Shown: positions 36,451 through 45,681 of the stretch, in pieces
Numbering within the stretch: position 1 is the stretch's first letter
How the letters are laid out: every line of letters begins with the position of its first letter
NCBI RefSeq assembly: GCF_030824335.1
Contig: NZ_JAVBXX010000042.1
Coordinates: forward strand, 1 to 64,000
Source: Azonexus sp.
GTDB taxonomy: Bacteria; Pseudomonadota; Gammaproteobacteria; Burkholderiales; Rhodocyclaceae
Length of the DNA: 64,000 nucleotides
Direction of reading: 5' to 3'
Made by a program: the position numbers and the translations under genes
Notes under the pieces: generated by a model
The model's database searches: none
What the model was told of the DNA's origin: nothing
Seen by the model: the letters and a program-made list of their open reading frames with translations, nothing else

Positions 36451-37767
36451 TTACTGTCCGCGCAGGGCTGCGCTCAGTGCCGCGATCATGTAGCCGTGGT
36501 CCAGCACGCCAGCGCTTTCGCGGATGCTGTGCATGGCCCACATCGGTGAGCCGACATCGACGCTCGGGATGCCGAGGCGCGCAGCGACAATCGGGCCGAT
36601 CGTGCTGCCGCAACCGAGATCTGTGCGGTGGGCGTATTGCTGGCAGGGGACGCCGGCTTGCTGGCAGATTGCCATGAAGCGCGCCGCTGTATCGGCATTG
36701 GTGCTGTAGCGCTGGTTGGCGTTGCTTTTGATCACCGGACCGGCGTTGACCGCAACACGGTGGCAAGGCTCGTAGGCACCGGGAAAATTCGGGTGCCAGG
36801 CGTGCGCCATGTCGGCGCTGATGAAAAAACTCCGGGCCAGCAGCCGACGCTGATCTTCCGCATCGAGTGAGAAGTGGCCGGCGATCCGTTGCAGGACATC
36901 GCCAACCAGACTGCCGCCGGCACCGACGGCGCTCTCCGAGCCGACTTCCTCATGGTCGAACAGGGCGACCAGGCAGGTTTGTCGGGGTTGTTCGACGGCC
37001 AGCAGGGCAGATAGCGCGGCGTGACAGGAGGCCAGGTTGTCGAGCTGGCTGTCGGCGATAAATTCGCGGTCGACACCCCAAAACGAGCCTTTTTGCGTAT
37101 CGCAGGCCGCCAGTTCCCAGGTCAGTAAATCCTCGGCGGCAACGCCCAGCGCATTGGCCAGCGGCGCTCTGAAGCGCTGGTCGGGTGCTGTGCCGTTTTC
37201 CGCCGCGCCGAGCAACAGCGGCAATTCGGTTTGCTTGTTGAATTTCAGGCCGTTTTCATTGACCTCGCGGTTCATGTGAATGGCCAGATTGGGCAGGCGC
37301 AGCAAGGGTTCGGCAAGGTGTACCAGACGGCTTTCAATGCTCTTGTCGCTGCGTACCATGACGCGGCCGGCCAGCCCCAGGTCGCGGTCGGCGAAGGTGG
37401 CGAGCAGCGGACCGCCATAGACTTCGACGCCGAGACGCGTCATGCCCGAAACGTCCTCGGCCGGTTTCGGCTTGATGCGCAGGCCCGGCGAATCGGTATG
37501 GGCACCGATCATCGTGATTCCGGTGTCCAGCGGTGGTTTTTTGCCCAAGGTGAAGGCAATGATCGATGAGCCACCGCGGACGACGTAATAACGGCCACCG
37601 GTTTGCAGATTCCAGCGGTCAACCTCCGGCAAATGCTGAAAACCGGCAGCTTGCAGTCGGGCTGCGCAACTGGCTACGGCATGCCAGGGGCTGGGGCTGG
37701 CGTCGATGAAGTCCAGCAAATCCTGCGCTTGGGCGCGGGCGGTGACAGAAATGGCGGCAGCAGTCAT
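36451..37767 (-). CDS. apeB: M18-family aspartyl-type aminopeptidase
   Basis: Zinc aminopeptidase of 438 aa, family M18, probably cutting acidic N-terminal residues; the natural role is peptide recycling. Motifs are ASPSPWHAV near the N-terminus, the metal ligand IGAHTDSPGLRIKPKP, DHEEVGSES with the catalytic Glu, and YSTNADTAARF near the C-terminus. The GGHY-like and PSVDVGSPMWAMHSIRE segments are typical. The start overlaps the preceding hydrolase stop by 1 nt (TGATG), so it is the last gene of a probable five-gene operon. Confidence 0.93.
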   Translation of the reverse strand: MTAAAISVTARAQAQDLLDFIDASPSPWHAVASCAARLQAAGFQHLPEVDRWNLQTGGRYYVVRGGSSIIAFTLGKKPPLDTGITMIGAHTDSPGLRIKPKPAEDVSGMTRLGVEVYGGPLLATFADRDLGLAGRVMVRSDKSIESRLVHLAEPLLRLPNLAIHMNREVNENGLKFNKQTELPLLLGAAENGTAPDQRFRAPLANALGVAAEDLLTWELAACDTQKGSFWGVDREFIADSQLDNLASCHAALSALLAVEQPRQTCLVALFDHEEVGSESAVGAGGSLVGDVLQRIAGHFSLDAEDQRRLLARSFFISADMAHAWHPNFPGAYEPCHRVAVNAGPVIKSNANQRYSTNADTAARFMAICQQAGVPCQQYAHRTDLGCGSTIGPIVAARLGIPSVDVGSPMWAMHSIRESAGVLDHGYMIAALSAALRGQ

Positions 37768-38666
37768 CAGTGAAATCCCTGGTCGGAGCAGGCGTCGACC
37801 ACCAGATTGGCGACGCGGCGGTCATAGAGCATGGCGATGTGGCCGATGGGCGGCAGATCGACGTTGTAGGCGCCGGGCAGTTTTTGATTGTCTTGCGGCA
37901 TCACGTAGTTGTCGCAGGCGTTGCGGAAAGCGATGGTCGGTATGGCGGGCGATTCTGCGGCCATGTCGCGCAACCACAGCGAACCCGGTTCCATTTCACG
38001 GGCATTCTGGCCGATGCCGAAACGCACAAGTTCGCTGCCGGCATGCGGCGTGGCCAGGGTGATCAAAGCCGCGACTTTGTCGTTGCCGTGGCGGGCCAGG
38101 TAGGAGCGGCAGATCAGTCCGCCCATGCTGTGCCCGACCAGCGTCAGTTTTCTGGCGCCCGTGGCGGCGCAGACGGCGTCGATCCGTTCGCGCAGTTGCG
38201 GCACCATCTTGCCCATGCTGATGAAGGGCGGGGCCAGGCTGATGCTGGCGACGGTACAGCCGGCCGCTTCGAGGCGGCGACGCAGCAACCACCAGACACC
38301 GCGACTGCAGCCGTAGCCATGTACCAGCAGAATGACCCGACGCTCTTCGCGCAACCGGTCGGCTGGCATCCACAGGCGTTCGAACGGAATGACCAGCACG
38401 AAGGTGAGCAGGTAGGCGAAGTATTCGCCAATGATGATCATCAGCTTGCGCCACATGCCCAGCGGTTTGTTCGGGCGCTGGACTGGCGAACTGTGGAATG
38501 CGGCGAAAATCCAGGTGAAGGCATTCAGATTTGCCCGCACGATGAGCAGCGTGACGATGGCGCCGGTGATCGCGGCGGGCCAGTCGGCACCGACCAGCAG
38601 GCGTCCGAGCGCGAGGTAAATGGTCAGTTCGAGAACAATCCAGACCAGTAGGGAGATGGGTAGCAT
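37767..38666 (-). CDS. Membrane-anchored alpha/beta hydrolase (lipase/esterase-like)
   Basis: A 299-aa protein with N-terminal hydrophobic segments (about 1-45 and 75-95) and an alpha/beta-hydrolase domain. The oxyanion segment is LLVHGYGCSRGVWW, the nucleophile elbow GHSMGG, and ITLATPHAGSEL is lipase-like. The His candidate is in PPIGHIAML near the end. The substrate is unknown; lipase-class 2-like triacylglycerol or ester hydrolysis is plausible. It is located 8 bp after dnaQ and overlaps apeB. Confidence 0.85.
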   Translation of the reverse strand: MLPISLLVWIVLELTIYLALGRLLVGADWPAAITGAIVTLLIVRANLNAFTWIFAAFHSSPVQRPNKPLGMWRKLMIIIGEYFAYLLTFVLVIPFERLWMPADRLREERRVILLVHGYGCSRGVWWLLRRRLEAAGCTVASISLAPPFISMGKMVPQLRERIDAVCAATGARKLTLVGHSMGGLICRSYLARHGNDKVAALITLATPHAGSELVRFGIGQNAREMEPGSLWLRDMAAESPAIPTIAFRNACDNYVMPQDNQKLPGAYNVDLPPIGHIAMLYDRRVANLVVDACSDQGFH

Positions 38667-38674
38667 GGTCGGTT

Positions 38675-39406
38675 TCAGACTGGGGATTGGGTAACAGATT
38701 CGGTGGTCGCTGCGGCCAGCCAGACACAGGCGCCTTTCGACTCCTTGTCGATGGCGGCCAGCATGCGTTCGTGCTCGGTAATTTCTTCGGCGCTGGCGCG
38801 GAGAATCTGCAAGGGTTTGCGTTCACGTACCTTGCCGTCGGCACCGAGCATGACGCGCGGGGCTTCATCCGGTTCGATCATCAGGGCGTTCTGGCCGCGC
38901 GTCATGGCCAGGTAAACCTCGGCCAGCAATTCGGTATCGAGCAGCGCGCCGTGCAGGGTCCGGCCGGAGTTGTCGATATCGTAGCGTTCGCACAGCGCAT
39001 CGAGGCTGTTGCGCTTGCCCGGATGCAGTGCCTTGGCATCCTTCAGCGTATCGATGACGCCGCTGCACACCGTTTCGACCGGCACGCGACCCAGACGGTC
39101 GAGTTCGGCGTTCAGGAAGCCCAAGTCGAAGGGCGCATTGTGGATGATCAACTGGGCACCGTTGATGAATTCCAGGAATTCATCGGCGATGTCGGCAAAT
39201 TTCGGCTTGTCGGCCAGAAACTCAAGCGTGATGCCGTGCACGGCTTGCGCGCCAGCATCGATATCGCGTTCCGGATGGACATATTTGTGCAGGTGATGGC
39301 CGGTCAGCCGGCGATTGACCAGTTCGATGCAGGCCACTTCGATGATGCGGTGACCGTCACGCGGGTTGAGGCCGGTGGTTTCGGTATCGAGGCAGATCTG
39401 TCTCAT
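38675..39406 (-). CDS. dnaQ: DNA polymerase III epsilon subunit (proofreading exonuclease)
   Basis: The 3'-5' exonuclease of the replicative polymerase core. The 243-aa product begins [15 protein letters not shown] (Exo I DTE). It has Exo [16 protein letters not shown] and Exo [18 protein letters not shown], with the His-Asp pair of the DEDDh class. The C-terminal tail for alpha-subunit binding is present. The start at 39406 is chosen because it overlaps the rnhA stop (ATGA) and fits the family N-terminus. The rnhA-dnaQ order is common in proteobacteria. Confidence 0.96.
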   Translation of the reverse strand: MRQICLDTETTGLNPRDGHRIIEVACIELVNRRLTGHHLHKYVHPERDIDAGAQAVHGITLEFLADKPKFADIADEFLEFINGAQLIIHNAPFDLGFLNAELDRLGRVPVETVCSGVIDTLKDAKALHPGKRNSLDALCERYDIDNSGRTLHGALLDTELLAEVYLAMTRGQNALMIEPDEAPRVMLGADGKVRERKPLQILRASAEEITEHERMLAAIDKESKGACVWLAAATTESVTQSPV

Positions 39407-39864
39407 GCGCGTTCTTTCGTGTTTTCCTTCAACTCGTCGATGCCGCGATTGGCCAGCGCATCGGCGCGTTCGTTTTCCGGGTGGCCGGCATGCCCTTTGA
39501 CCCAGATCCATTCAATCCGGTGCTGGCGGGTTTGCGCATCAAGTTCCTGCCACAGGTCGGCATTTTTCACCGGCTTCTTGTCCGCAGTCTTCCAGCCATT
39601 GCGTTTCCAGCCGTGGATCCACTCGCTGATACCTTTCAGCACGTACTGAGAGTCGCTGTGCACCTTTGCATCGATCGGCCGTTTCAGTGCTTCCAGCGCG
39701 CGGATGACGGCCATCAACTCCATCCTGTTGTTGGTGGTCGAGGCTTCGCCGCCCCACAATTCCTTTTCGTGCTGGCCGGCGCGCAGGATCGCGCCCCAGC
39801 CGCCGGGGCCGGGATTGCCGCGGCAGGCACCATCGGTAAAAATTTCGACGCGCTCAGTCGCCAT
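39403..39864 (-). CDS. rnhA: Ribonuclease HI
   Basis: Degrades the RNA strand of RNA-DNA hybrids. The 153-aa product has all catalytic acids: [17 protein letters not shown] (Asp), [13 protein letters not shown] (Glu), [12 protein letters not shown] (Asp) and the C-terminal [14 protein letters not shown] (His and Asp). The start at 39864 (MATERVEIF) is used because the longer frame lies in the methyltransferase gene. It overlaps the methyltransferase 3' end by 11 nt and dnaQ by 4 nt. Confidence 0.97.
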   Translation of the reverse strand: MATERVEIFTDGACRGNPGPGGWGAILRAGQHEKELWGGEASTTNNRMELMAVIRALEALKRPIDAKVHSDSQYVLKGISEWIHGWKRNGWKTADKKPVKNADLWQELDAQTRQHRIEWIWVKGHAGHPENERADALANRGIDELKENTKERA

Positions 39865-40570
39865 GACTTTCCTTTTGCGCAATCGGGCGCAAAGCTTTGG
39901 CGCGCACACTTTGATCGCGCCAGTTGGGGGTAATCAGCCGCATGCTGTGCACGCGCTTGACGGCGCGCAGCATATAGACGGCGCCGGAAAATTTCCACCA
40001 GCGACGGCCGGCGGATTCGGTGAAGTGCCAGCGTTGCAGCCAGGTTTGTTGTTCGCAGGGCGGGGCGTAGCAGCCGAACTGGCTACGTTCGACCGCGAAG
40101 CCCAGTTCTTTCAACCAATCACGCAGGCGGGTCGGCGACAGATAACTGCCGTTCCACGGGAAATCCTGGCTACGCTTGGCTTGGCGCTTCAGGCCCCAGA
40201 GTGAGAGCGGGTTGAAGCCGGTGATGATCAATTGCCCCTCGGGCATCAGGATGCGCTCGATTTCGCGCAAAATCTGCTGCGGATCTTCGGCAAACTCGAG
40301 GACGTGCGGCAGGACGACGAGGTCTATGCTTTGTCCGGCAATCGGCAGCGCGCCGGGGGTACAGAATACATCGACCGGACCGGTCTGGCCCGCCTTGCGG
40401 CGCATTGACATGCGATTGGCGCGCAGCAGGTCGCACTGCGGCAAGCCGATCTGCAGCGCATTGAAACCGAAAATATCGGTGACAGCTGCGTCGACTTGCT
40501 GCATTTCCCAGTCAAGCACATAGCGCCCCTGCGGCGAGGCAAGCCACGCATCGAGTCCCGGATTTGACAT
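39854..40570 (-). CDS. SAM-dependent methyltransferase (type 11-like)
   Basis: A class I methyltransferase of 238 aa from [10 protein letters not shown]; starting at 40600 (MPELSNL) would add 10 residues and place the start inside the divergent gloB start. The core is recognisable: [55 protein letters not shown] and the [13 protein letters not shown] segment. The SAM-binding glycine motif is weak ([11 protein letters not shown]). The substrate is unknown. Homologues commonly sit between gloB and rnhA. It heads the probable operon methyltransferase-rnhA-dnaQ-hydrolase-apeB. Confidence 0.85.
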   Translation of the reverse strand: MSNPGLDAWLASPQGRYVLDWEMQQVDAAVTDIFGFNALQIGLPQCDLLRANRMSMRRKAGQTGPVDVFCTPGALPIAGQSIDLVVLPHVLEFAEDPQQILREIERILMPEGQLIITGFNPLSLWGLKRQAKRSQDFPWNGSYLSPTRLRDWLKELGFAVERSQFGCYAPPCEQQTWLQRWHFTESAGRRWWKFSGAVYMLRAVKRVHSMRLITPNWRDQSVRAKALRPIAQKESHGD

Positions 40571-40598
40571 CGGGGCGGCGAGGTTCGATAGTTCCGGC

Positions 40599-41381
40599 AT
40601 GTTCGAAATTTTCTCTATTCCCGCATTCAAGGACAATTACATCTGGCTGCTCGTGCGTGGCACGCAGGCTTTCGTGGTTGATCCGGGCGACGCCGCACCC
40701 GTCATTGCCAGACTGGAAGCTGACGGACTTGATCTGGTCGGCATTCTGGTCACGCATCACCATGCCGATCATCAGGGGGGCATCGGCGAATTGTGTGCTC
40801 GCTACCCGGCCGAAGTCTACGCGCCGGCCAGTGAGTCTATCACAGGCACCACGCGTCCCTTGCGCGGTGGCGAAGTGCTCGATGTTCTCGGTACGGCGGT
40901 CCAGGTGCTTGCCGTTCCCGGTCATACGCTGGGCCATCTGGCCTACCTGGCGCCGGGGGTACTGTTTTGTGGCGATACGTTGTTCGGGGCTGGCTGCGGC
41001 CGGCTGTTCGAAGGGACGCCGGCACAGATGAGCGCTTCGCTGGCACAGATCGCCGCCTTGCCTGACGAGACGCTGATTTATTGCGCCCATGAATATACGG
41101 AAATGAACCTGCCTTTCGCGTTGACCGTAGAACCGGACAACGCCGCACTCCGCCAGCGGTCCGCTGCGGTCGCGCATTTGCGTCGGGCCGGGCTGGCCAC
41201 CGTTCCGCTGACCTTGGGCGGTGAAACCGGCGAAAAGGCGACCAATCCCTTCCTGCGTTGCACTCAGCCGGCGGTGATCGCCGCTGCGCTGGCGCATACC
41301 GCAACCGTAGAAAAAACGGCTGGCCCTCGTTCGGGAATCGAGGTTTTCGCTGCGTTACGCGGCTGGCGCAATAATTTTTAG
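40599..41381 (+). CDS. gloB: Hydroxyacylglutathione hydrolase (glyoxalase II)
   Basis: Second step of the glyoxalase pathway: splits S-lactoylglutathione into lactate and glutathione. The 260-aa product has the metallo-beta-lactamase motif [10 protein letters not shown] (H53, H55, D57, H58), [10 protein letters not shown], the bridging Asp in [18 protein letters not shown] and [10 protein letters not shown]. It is divergent from the methyltransferase with a 28-bp or shorter gap. The stop codon overlaps that of the convergent receiver gene by 4 nt. Confidence 0.96.
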   Translation: MFEIFSIPAFKDNYIWLLVRGTQAFVVDPGDAAPVIARLEADGLDLVGILVTHHHADHQGGIGELCARYPAEVYAPASESITGTTRPLRGGEVLDVLGTAVQVLAVPGHTLGHLAYLAPGVLFCGDTLFGAGCGRLFEGTPAQMSASLAQIAALPDETLIYCAHEYTEMNLPFALTVEPDNAALRQRSAAVAHLRRAGLATVPLTLGGETGEKATNPFLRCTQPAVIAAALAHTATVEKTAGPRSGIEVFAALRGWRNNF

Positions 41382-41767
41382 GCGCGGGCCTGAATCCGGG
41401 TGCTCAGTTTGGCCAGTACATCGAGTACACGTGCCGCATTGAAGGGTTTGATGATGAATCCTGCCGCACCGTTCATGATCGCATCCTGAACGGTTTCCGG
41501 ATCGGAGTTGCCGGTAATCATGACGATTTCCGTATTTGGGCGGCTTGCCTTGATTTCGGCCATGGCCTCAATGCCGTTTTTTTCCGGCATCAGCACATCC
41601 ATGCAGATGATGTCCGGTTTCAAGCGCTCCGCCAGTTCAACGCCGAGCAAGCCGTTGCGCGCCTCACCGACGACGTCGTATTCCTCGCCGCGCAAGATGC
41701 TGCGCAAGATGGCTCGCATCATGTCGTTATCTTCGACGATCAGGATACTCAGGCGTTTTTTGCTCAT
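41378..41767 (-). CDS. Single-domain response regulator (CheY-like)
   Basis: A 129-aa stand-alone receiver. The acidic pair is in LIVEDNDMM, the phospho-acceptor in IICMDVLMP, Thr in VMITGNSD and Lys in GFIIKPFN. There is no output domain, so it signals by protein contact, as CheY or phosphorelay proteins do. The cognate kinase is not in the neighbourhood. It ends convergently on gloB with a 4-nt overlap, and the small membrane-protein gene lies 34 bp upstream on the same strand. Confidence 0.92.
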   Translation of the reverse strand: MSKKRLSILIVEDNDMMRAILRSILRGEEYDVVGEARNGLLGVELAERLKPDIICMDVLMPEKNGIEAMAEIKASRPNTEIVMITGNSDPETVQDAIMNGAAGFIIKPFNAARVLDVLAKLSTRIQARA

Positions 41768-41801
41768 TTTCAGTTACGCGGTATCGTCCGTGCCGGCGAT
41801 C

Positions 41802-42200
41802 TCAATAGCAATTCATGCTGAAGTAGATCAGCGCGCCGCTCGCCAGAGCGATTGCCGTAGCACCCCAGAAAAAGGCCCAGCGCAGCGATTTTTTGGCTTG
41901 CTGATGTGCACCACGTTTCTTGGCCTGGAAATATTGCTGGGTTTCTCCCAGCGTCAATACGGCGGTTAATGCGAAAAATACCATGCCGCTGAACATCGAA
42001 ATGATCGATTTGTTGCTCATCAGCTTGCAATAGCCACCAGATACGCCCAAGTAACTCAGAAGAGCATCGGTACGGAACGCAAAGCGGACGATCAGGAAGG
42101 TCAACACGCCGAAACCGACCAGCAAAAGGATAACCAGCCAGGTTTCCCAGCGTTGCAATTCTCTCCAAGCTTCCTTGATATCGTCGATAATCCACTTCAT
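41802..42200 (-). CDS. Small inner-membrane protein, unknown function
   Basis: I do not recognise this 132-aa protein. It has three likely membrane segments (WLVILLLVGFGVLTFLIVRF, ISMFSGMVFFALTAVL, AFFWGATAIALASGALIYF) with a basic loop KAKKRGAHQQAKKSLRW-like between the second and third. It begins MKWIIDDIKEAWRELQRWETW. It lies upstream of the receiver gene and may share its transcript. It is divergent from the DUF748 gene with a 46-bp gap. Confidence 0.75.
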   Translation of the reverse strand: MKWIIDDIKEAWRELQRWETWLVILLLVGFGVLTFLIVRFAFRTDALLSYLGVSGGYCKLMSNKSIISMFSGMVFFALTAVLTLGETQQYFQAKKRGAHQQAKKSLRWAFFWGATAIALASGALIYFSMNCY

Positions 42201-42246
42201 TGCCAGTAATCCATATTTTCGTTGCTGCCCAGCCTACAAGACTATC

Positions 42247-45200
42247 ATGACTGAATCGCCGGATACCCGTAGAACCTTGCTATTGCGTGTTCGCGATGAA
42301 ATGAATTCCTCGCGCAACCGTTATTTTGCCAAGTGGTTCGGCGGTTTGCTGCTCGTACTTGTTGCATTCGGTTTTCTGGCTGCACCACCTTTGCTGAAGT
42401 CCGTGCTGAACAAGCAACTTGGTGACGTCCTGCAGCGCGAGGTCGTCTTGCAGGACGTCAAAATCAATCCGCTTGCCTTGTCCGCAACACTGGGTGGTTT
42501 CAGTGTCAAGGCGGACGATGGCAAGGAGGTGGCCGGTTTTGACGAACTTTACGTCAATCTGTCGGCTGCCTCGCTGTTCAAACTGGCGGTGGTGGTCGAT
42601 GAAATCCGTCTGCAGGGCTTGCGCATCGCGGTGACCCGACTGGATGACGGGCGCTACGATATTTCCGATTTGCTCGACGAGTGGATGAAGCCGAAGGATG
42701 AACCGGCGTCGGGAACACCGCGGTTTTCGCTGAACAATATCCAGTTGATCGATGGCCAGATCGTTTTCGATGATCGGCCACGGGGCAAAGTCCATACGAT
42801 CAGCGACATCCAGCTCGGTCTGCCTTTCGTTTCCAGCCTGCCGTACCAGGCCGAGGTGCTGGTTCAGCCGATGATTGCGGCGAATATCAACGGTTCGCCG
42901 TTCAAATTGAGTGGCCGGACCACACCTTTTGCCGAAGCACACGAGAGTTTGCTGGATCTGGCACTGGATGATCTGGATCTCGCTGGTTTGCAGCCCTATC
43001 TGCCGGATACGCTGCCTTTGCGGATCGATTCGGCCAAGCTGGATTCGCAGTTGAAAGTCGTCTTCAAGGAAGTTTCCGAGGGGACTTATTCATTGCTTGT
43101 CCTTGGCGGGGCGCAATTGTCCGATCTGCAACTGGCCGAGCGTACTGGTCAGCCTTTGCTGGCCTGGAAAACCCTGGCGATTGATGTCGAGCAGGCTGAC
43201 CTGCTGAATCGCAATATTGCCATCCGGCGAATTGCCCTGGATGGCATGGATATGAATCTTGCGGTCAACGCGCAAGGTGAGCTGAATCTTGTCAAACTGG
43301 CAGAGCAAATGCAGGCCGGGGGGAAGCCGGCCAAGCTCGTCAGGCAAGCCGGAACAACCGGCACGAAGCCGGATGTCCAGGCCGCCGAAGTGCCAGCGCA
43401 GCCTCTGACCTGGTCGCTCGGCGAGTTTGTCTTGAACAATGGCTTGGTACATTGGCGGGACGAGTCGAATCGGCAGCCGGTCATTGGTCAGGTGCAGCAA
43501 CTGCATGCCCGGGTCGGCAAACTGGATAGTCGCTTGGTCGATCCAGTCGAGATTGCCGAGGCCGGCTGGCAACTCGATCTCGGCGAACGTTTGCGTCTGG
43601 AGAAAACCACGCTGAAAGGCATGCGGGTCGATTTACCGGCGCATCGCGTCGATATTGCCGAACTGGTCAACACTGGCACCCGCGCTGCACTGTTGCGCAA
43701 TACCGACGGAATCATCGAGTGGGTGGCGTCACCGGTACTGAAAACGGTCAAGGAAGTCGACCAGGGGGTGAAGGACACGCGCCCATGGCTAGGCCAGGTT
43801 GAAAAGCTGCTGGTGGAGGACATGGCGCTTCGTTTCGAAGACCGTTCGGTGCAACCGGTGGCCATCCAGGAAATTTCCGGCCTCGCTGTGCAGGCGGAAA
43901 AAATCGGTAATGTGCCGAAGCAAAAGGCTGCTTTGCAGATCAAGGCGCTGCTTAATCAGAAGGGCAATCTGGAAATGGCCGGGGCGATTCAGTTGCTGCC
44001 GTTCGACTTGGCGCTGAAAGTGGATACCCGAGGCATTCCGCTGACTTCACTGCAGGGCTACGCCAACCAGTTCCTCAATGTCGAGTTGCAACGCGGTTTG
44101 TTTTCGAATCAGGGTGAGGCTTCGCTACGTCTCGATCAAGGCAAGCTGAAGGTGGCCTACCAGGGGTCGGCAACGTTGGGCGAGTTGCGTGCGGTCGACC
44201 GGGAAAACAAGACCGATTTCCTGAAGTGGAAGTCGCTGCATTTTGCCGGCATCGATTTTCGTCTCGATCCGTTGGCCATCGATATTCGTGAAATTGCGCT
44301 CAGCGACTTTTTCTCCCGCCTCATTCTCGATGCGAACGGTCAGCTCAATGTGGCCAACATCGTGCGTAAGCCGGCGTCAGTGCCACCGCCTGAAGCGGAA
44401 AAGGCCGACAAAGTCGTGTCGACCGCAACAGCCGGCACCGCGGTGCAGCTCAGCGCCACGAGTGCCCCACCAAGTGCTCCTGCAAGTGCGAGCGCTCCGA
44501 TCCGAATTGGCAAGGTGACACTGAACAACGGCACGGTTAATTTTTCGGATTATTTCGTCAAGCCGAATTACACCGTCAATGTCGGCAAGCTGGGCGGCAG
44601 CATCACTGGTTTGTCGTCGGTCGAAGGGACCTTGGCCGACATGGAGTTGCGCGGTAGTTATGGTAGTTCGGCGCCGGTGCAGATTACTGCCAAGTTGAAT
44701 CCCTTGGCGGCCAAGTCTTACCTCGACCTGAAAGCCGAGGTGAAGGGGGTTGATCTGACAGATTTCTCGCCGTATTCGGGAAAATATGCCGGTTATGTGA
44801 TCGACAAGGGCAAACTGTCGCTCAATCTGGCCTACAAATTGGAAAATCGTCAGTTGTCGGCGGACAACCAGTTGTTCATCGACCAACTGACTTTCGGTGC
44901 CAAGGTGGATAGTCCGGATGCGACGCAGTTGCCGGTCAATCTGGCAATTGCACTGCTGCGCAACAATCGCGGGGAAATCGATCTCAGTCTGCCGATTTCC
45001 GGTTCGCTGGATGATCCGCAGTTTTCCGTCGGCGGTCTGGTGATCAAGGTCATCGTCAATCTTTTCGTCAAGGCGGTGAGTTCGCCATTTGCCTTGCTCG
45101 GTTCGATGTTCGGCGGCGGCGAGGAGTTGTCGCACGTGGCCTTTGCGCCCGGTCGGGCGACGCTGGACGAGGCCGGGGTGAAAAAGCTGGAGAGTCTGAG

Positions 45201-45678
45201 CAAGGCACTCAGCGAGCGCGCTGCGCTGAAACTGGAAATCGCCGGTCTGGTTGATCCGGCGGTGGACCGGGAAGGTTTGAAGCAGGTGGCAATCGAACGC
45301 GCCATGCAGCGGGAAAAGTTCGCTGACCTGCAGAAGAACGGGAGTGCCGTCGAGTCTCCCGAGACCGTGAAAATTCCCGCTGCTGAATACAAAACGTATC
45401 TGACGCGGGCCTACCAGGCAGCGAAATTTCCCAAGCCACGCAATGTGGTCGGCCTGCAGAAAGCCTTGCCGGTTGAGGAGATGGAGAAACTGCTGCTAGC
45501 CAATCTGCCGGCCAGCGACGACGATCTGCGAGGGCTCGCCAGGCAGCGGGCTGAACTGGTTCAGCTTTGGTTGATCGAGCAGGGCAAGCTGGCACCGGAG
45601 CGAATCTTTCTGGTGCAGTCGAAGGCTGACAAGGATGCGCTGCTGGCCGGTGGCCGCGTCAATTTCTCGCTGAGGTAA
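42247..45678 (+). CDS. DUF748-family AsmA-like envelope protein
   Basis: A very large (1143 aa) protein with one N-terminal membrane segment (FGGLLLVLVAFGFLAAPPLL). A long beta-rich periplasmic region follows, of AsmA/TamB-like type (repeated pieces such as LDDGRYDISDLL, INGSPFKLSGRTTP, LDLKAEVKGVDLTDFSPYSGKYAGYVIDKG). The C-terminus has an OmpA-like pattern (FAPGRATLDEAGVKKLESLSKAL). DUF748 proteins are thought to act in envelope lipid homeostasis; this is family inference. The start at 42247 is preferred, but 42301 (MNSSRNRYF) is possible. It is followed directly by rmuC (3-bp gap). Confidence 0.88.
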   Translation: MTESPDTRRTLLLRVRDEMNSSRNRYFAKWFGGLLLVLVAFGFLAAPPLLKSVLNKQLGDVLQREVVLQDVKINPLALSATLGGFSVKADDGKEVAGFDELYVNLSAASLFKLAVVVDEIRLQGLRIAVTRLDDGRYDISDLLDEWMKPKDEPASGTPRFSLNNIQLIDGQIVFDDRPRGKVHTISDIQLGLPFVSSLPYQAEVLVQPMIAANINGSPFKLSGRTTPFAEAHESLLDLALDDLDLAGLQPYLPDTLPLRIDSAKLDSQLKVVFKEVSEGTYSLLVLGGAQLSDLQLAERTGQPLLAWKTLAIDVEQADLLNRNIAIRRIALDGMDMNLAVNAQGELNLVKLAEQMQAGGKPAKLVRQAGTTGTKPDVQAAEVPAQPLTWSLGEFVLNNGLVHWRDESNRQPVIGQVQQLHARVGKLDSRLVDPVEIAEAGWQLDLGERLRLEKTTLKGMRVDLPAHRVDIAELVNTGTRAALLRNTDGIIEWVASPVLKTVKEVDQGVKDTRPWLGQVEKLLVEDMALRFEDRSVQPVAIQEISGLAVQAEKIGNVPKQKAALQIKALLNQKGNLEMAGAIQLLPFDLALKVDTRGIPLTSLQGYANQFLNVELQRGLFSNQGEASLRLDQGKLKVAYQGSATLGELRAVDRENKTDFLKWKSLHFAGIDFRLDPLAIDIREIALSDFFSRLILDANGQLNVANIVRKPASVPPPEAEKADKVVSTATAGTAVQLSATSAPPSAPASASAPIRIGKVTLNNGTVNFSDYFVKPNYTVNVGKLGGSITGLSSVEGTLADMELRGSYGSSAPVQITAKLNPLAAKSYLDLKAEVKGVDLTDFSPYSGKYAGYVIDKGKLSLNLAYKLENRQLSADNQLFIDQLTFGAKVDSPDATQLPVNLAIALLRNNRGEIDLSLPISGSLDDPQFSVGGLVIKVIVNLFVKAVSSPFALLGSMFGGGEELSHVAFAPGRATLDEAGVKKLESLSKALSERAALKLEIAGLVDPAVDREGLKQVAIERAMQREKFADLQKNGSAVESPETVKIPAAEYKTYLTRAYQAAKFPKPRNVVGLQKALPVEEMEKLLLANLPASDDDLRGLARQRAELVQLWLIEQGKLAPERIFLVQSKADKDALLAGGRVNFSLR

Positions 45679-45681
45679 ATG

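Noticed and set aside
39907..40636. Methyltransferase start at 40636
   Set aside because: It lies within the divergent gloB coding sequence and adds residues before the conserved LDAWL segment.
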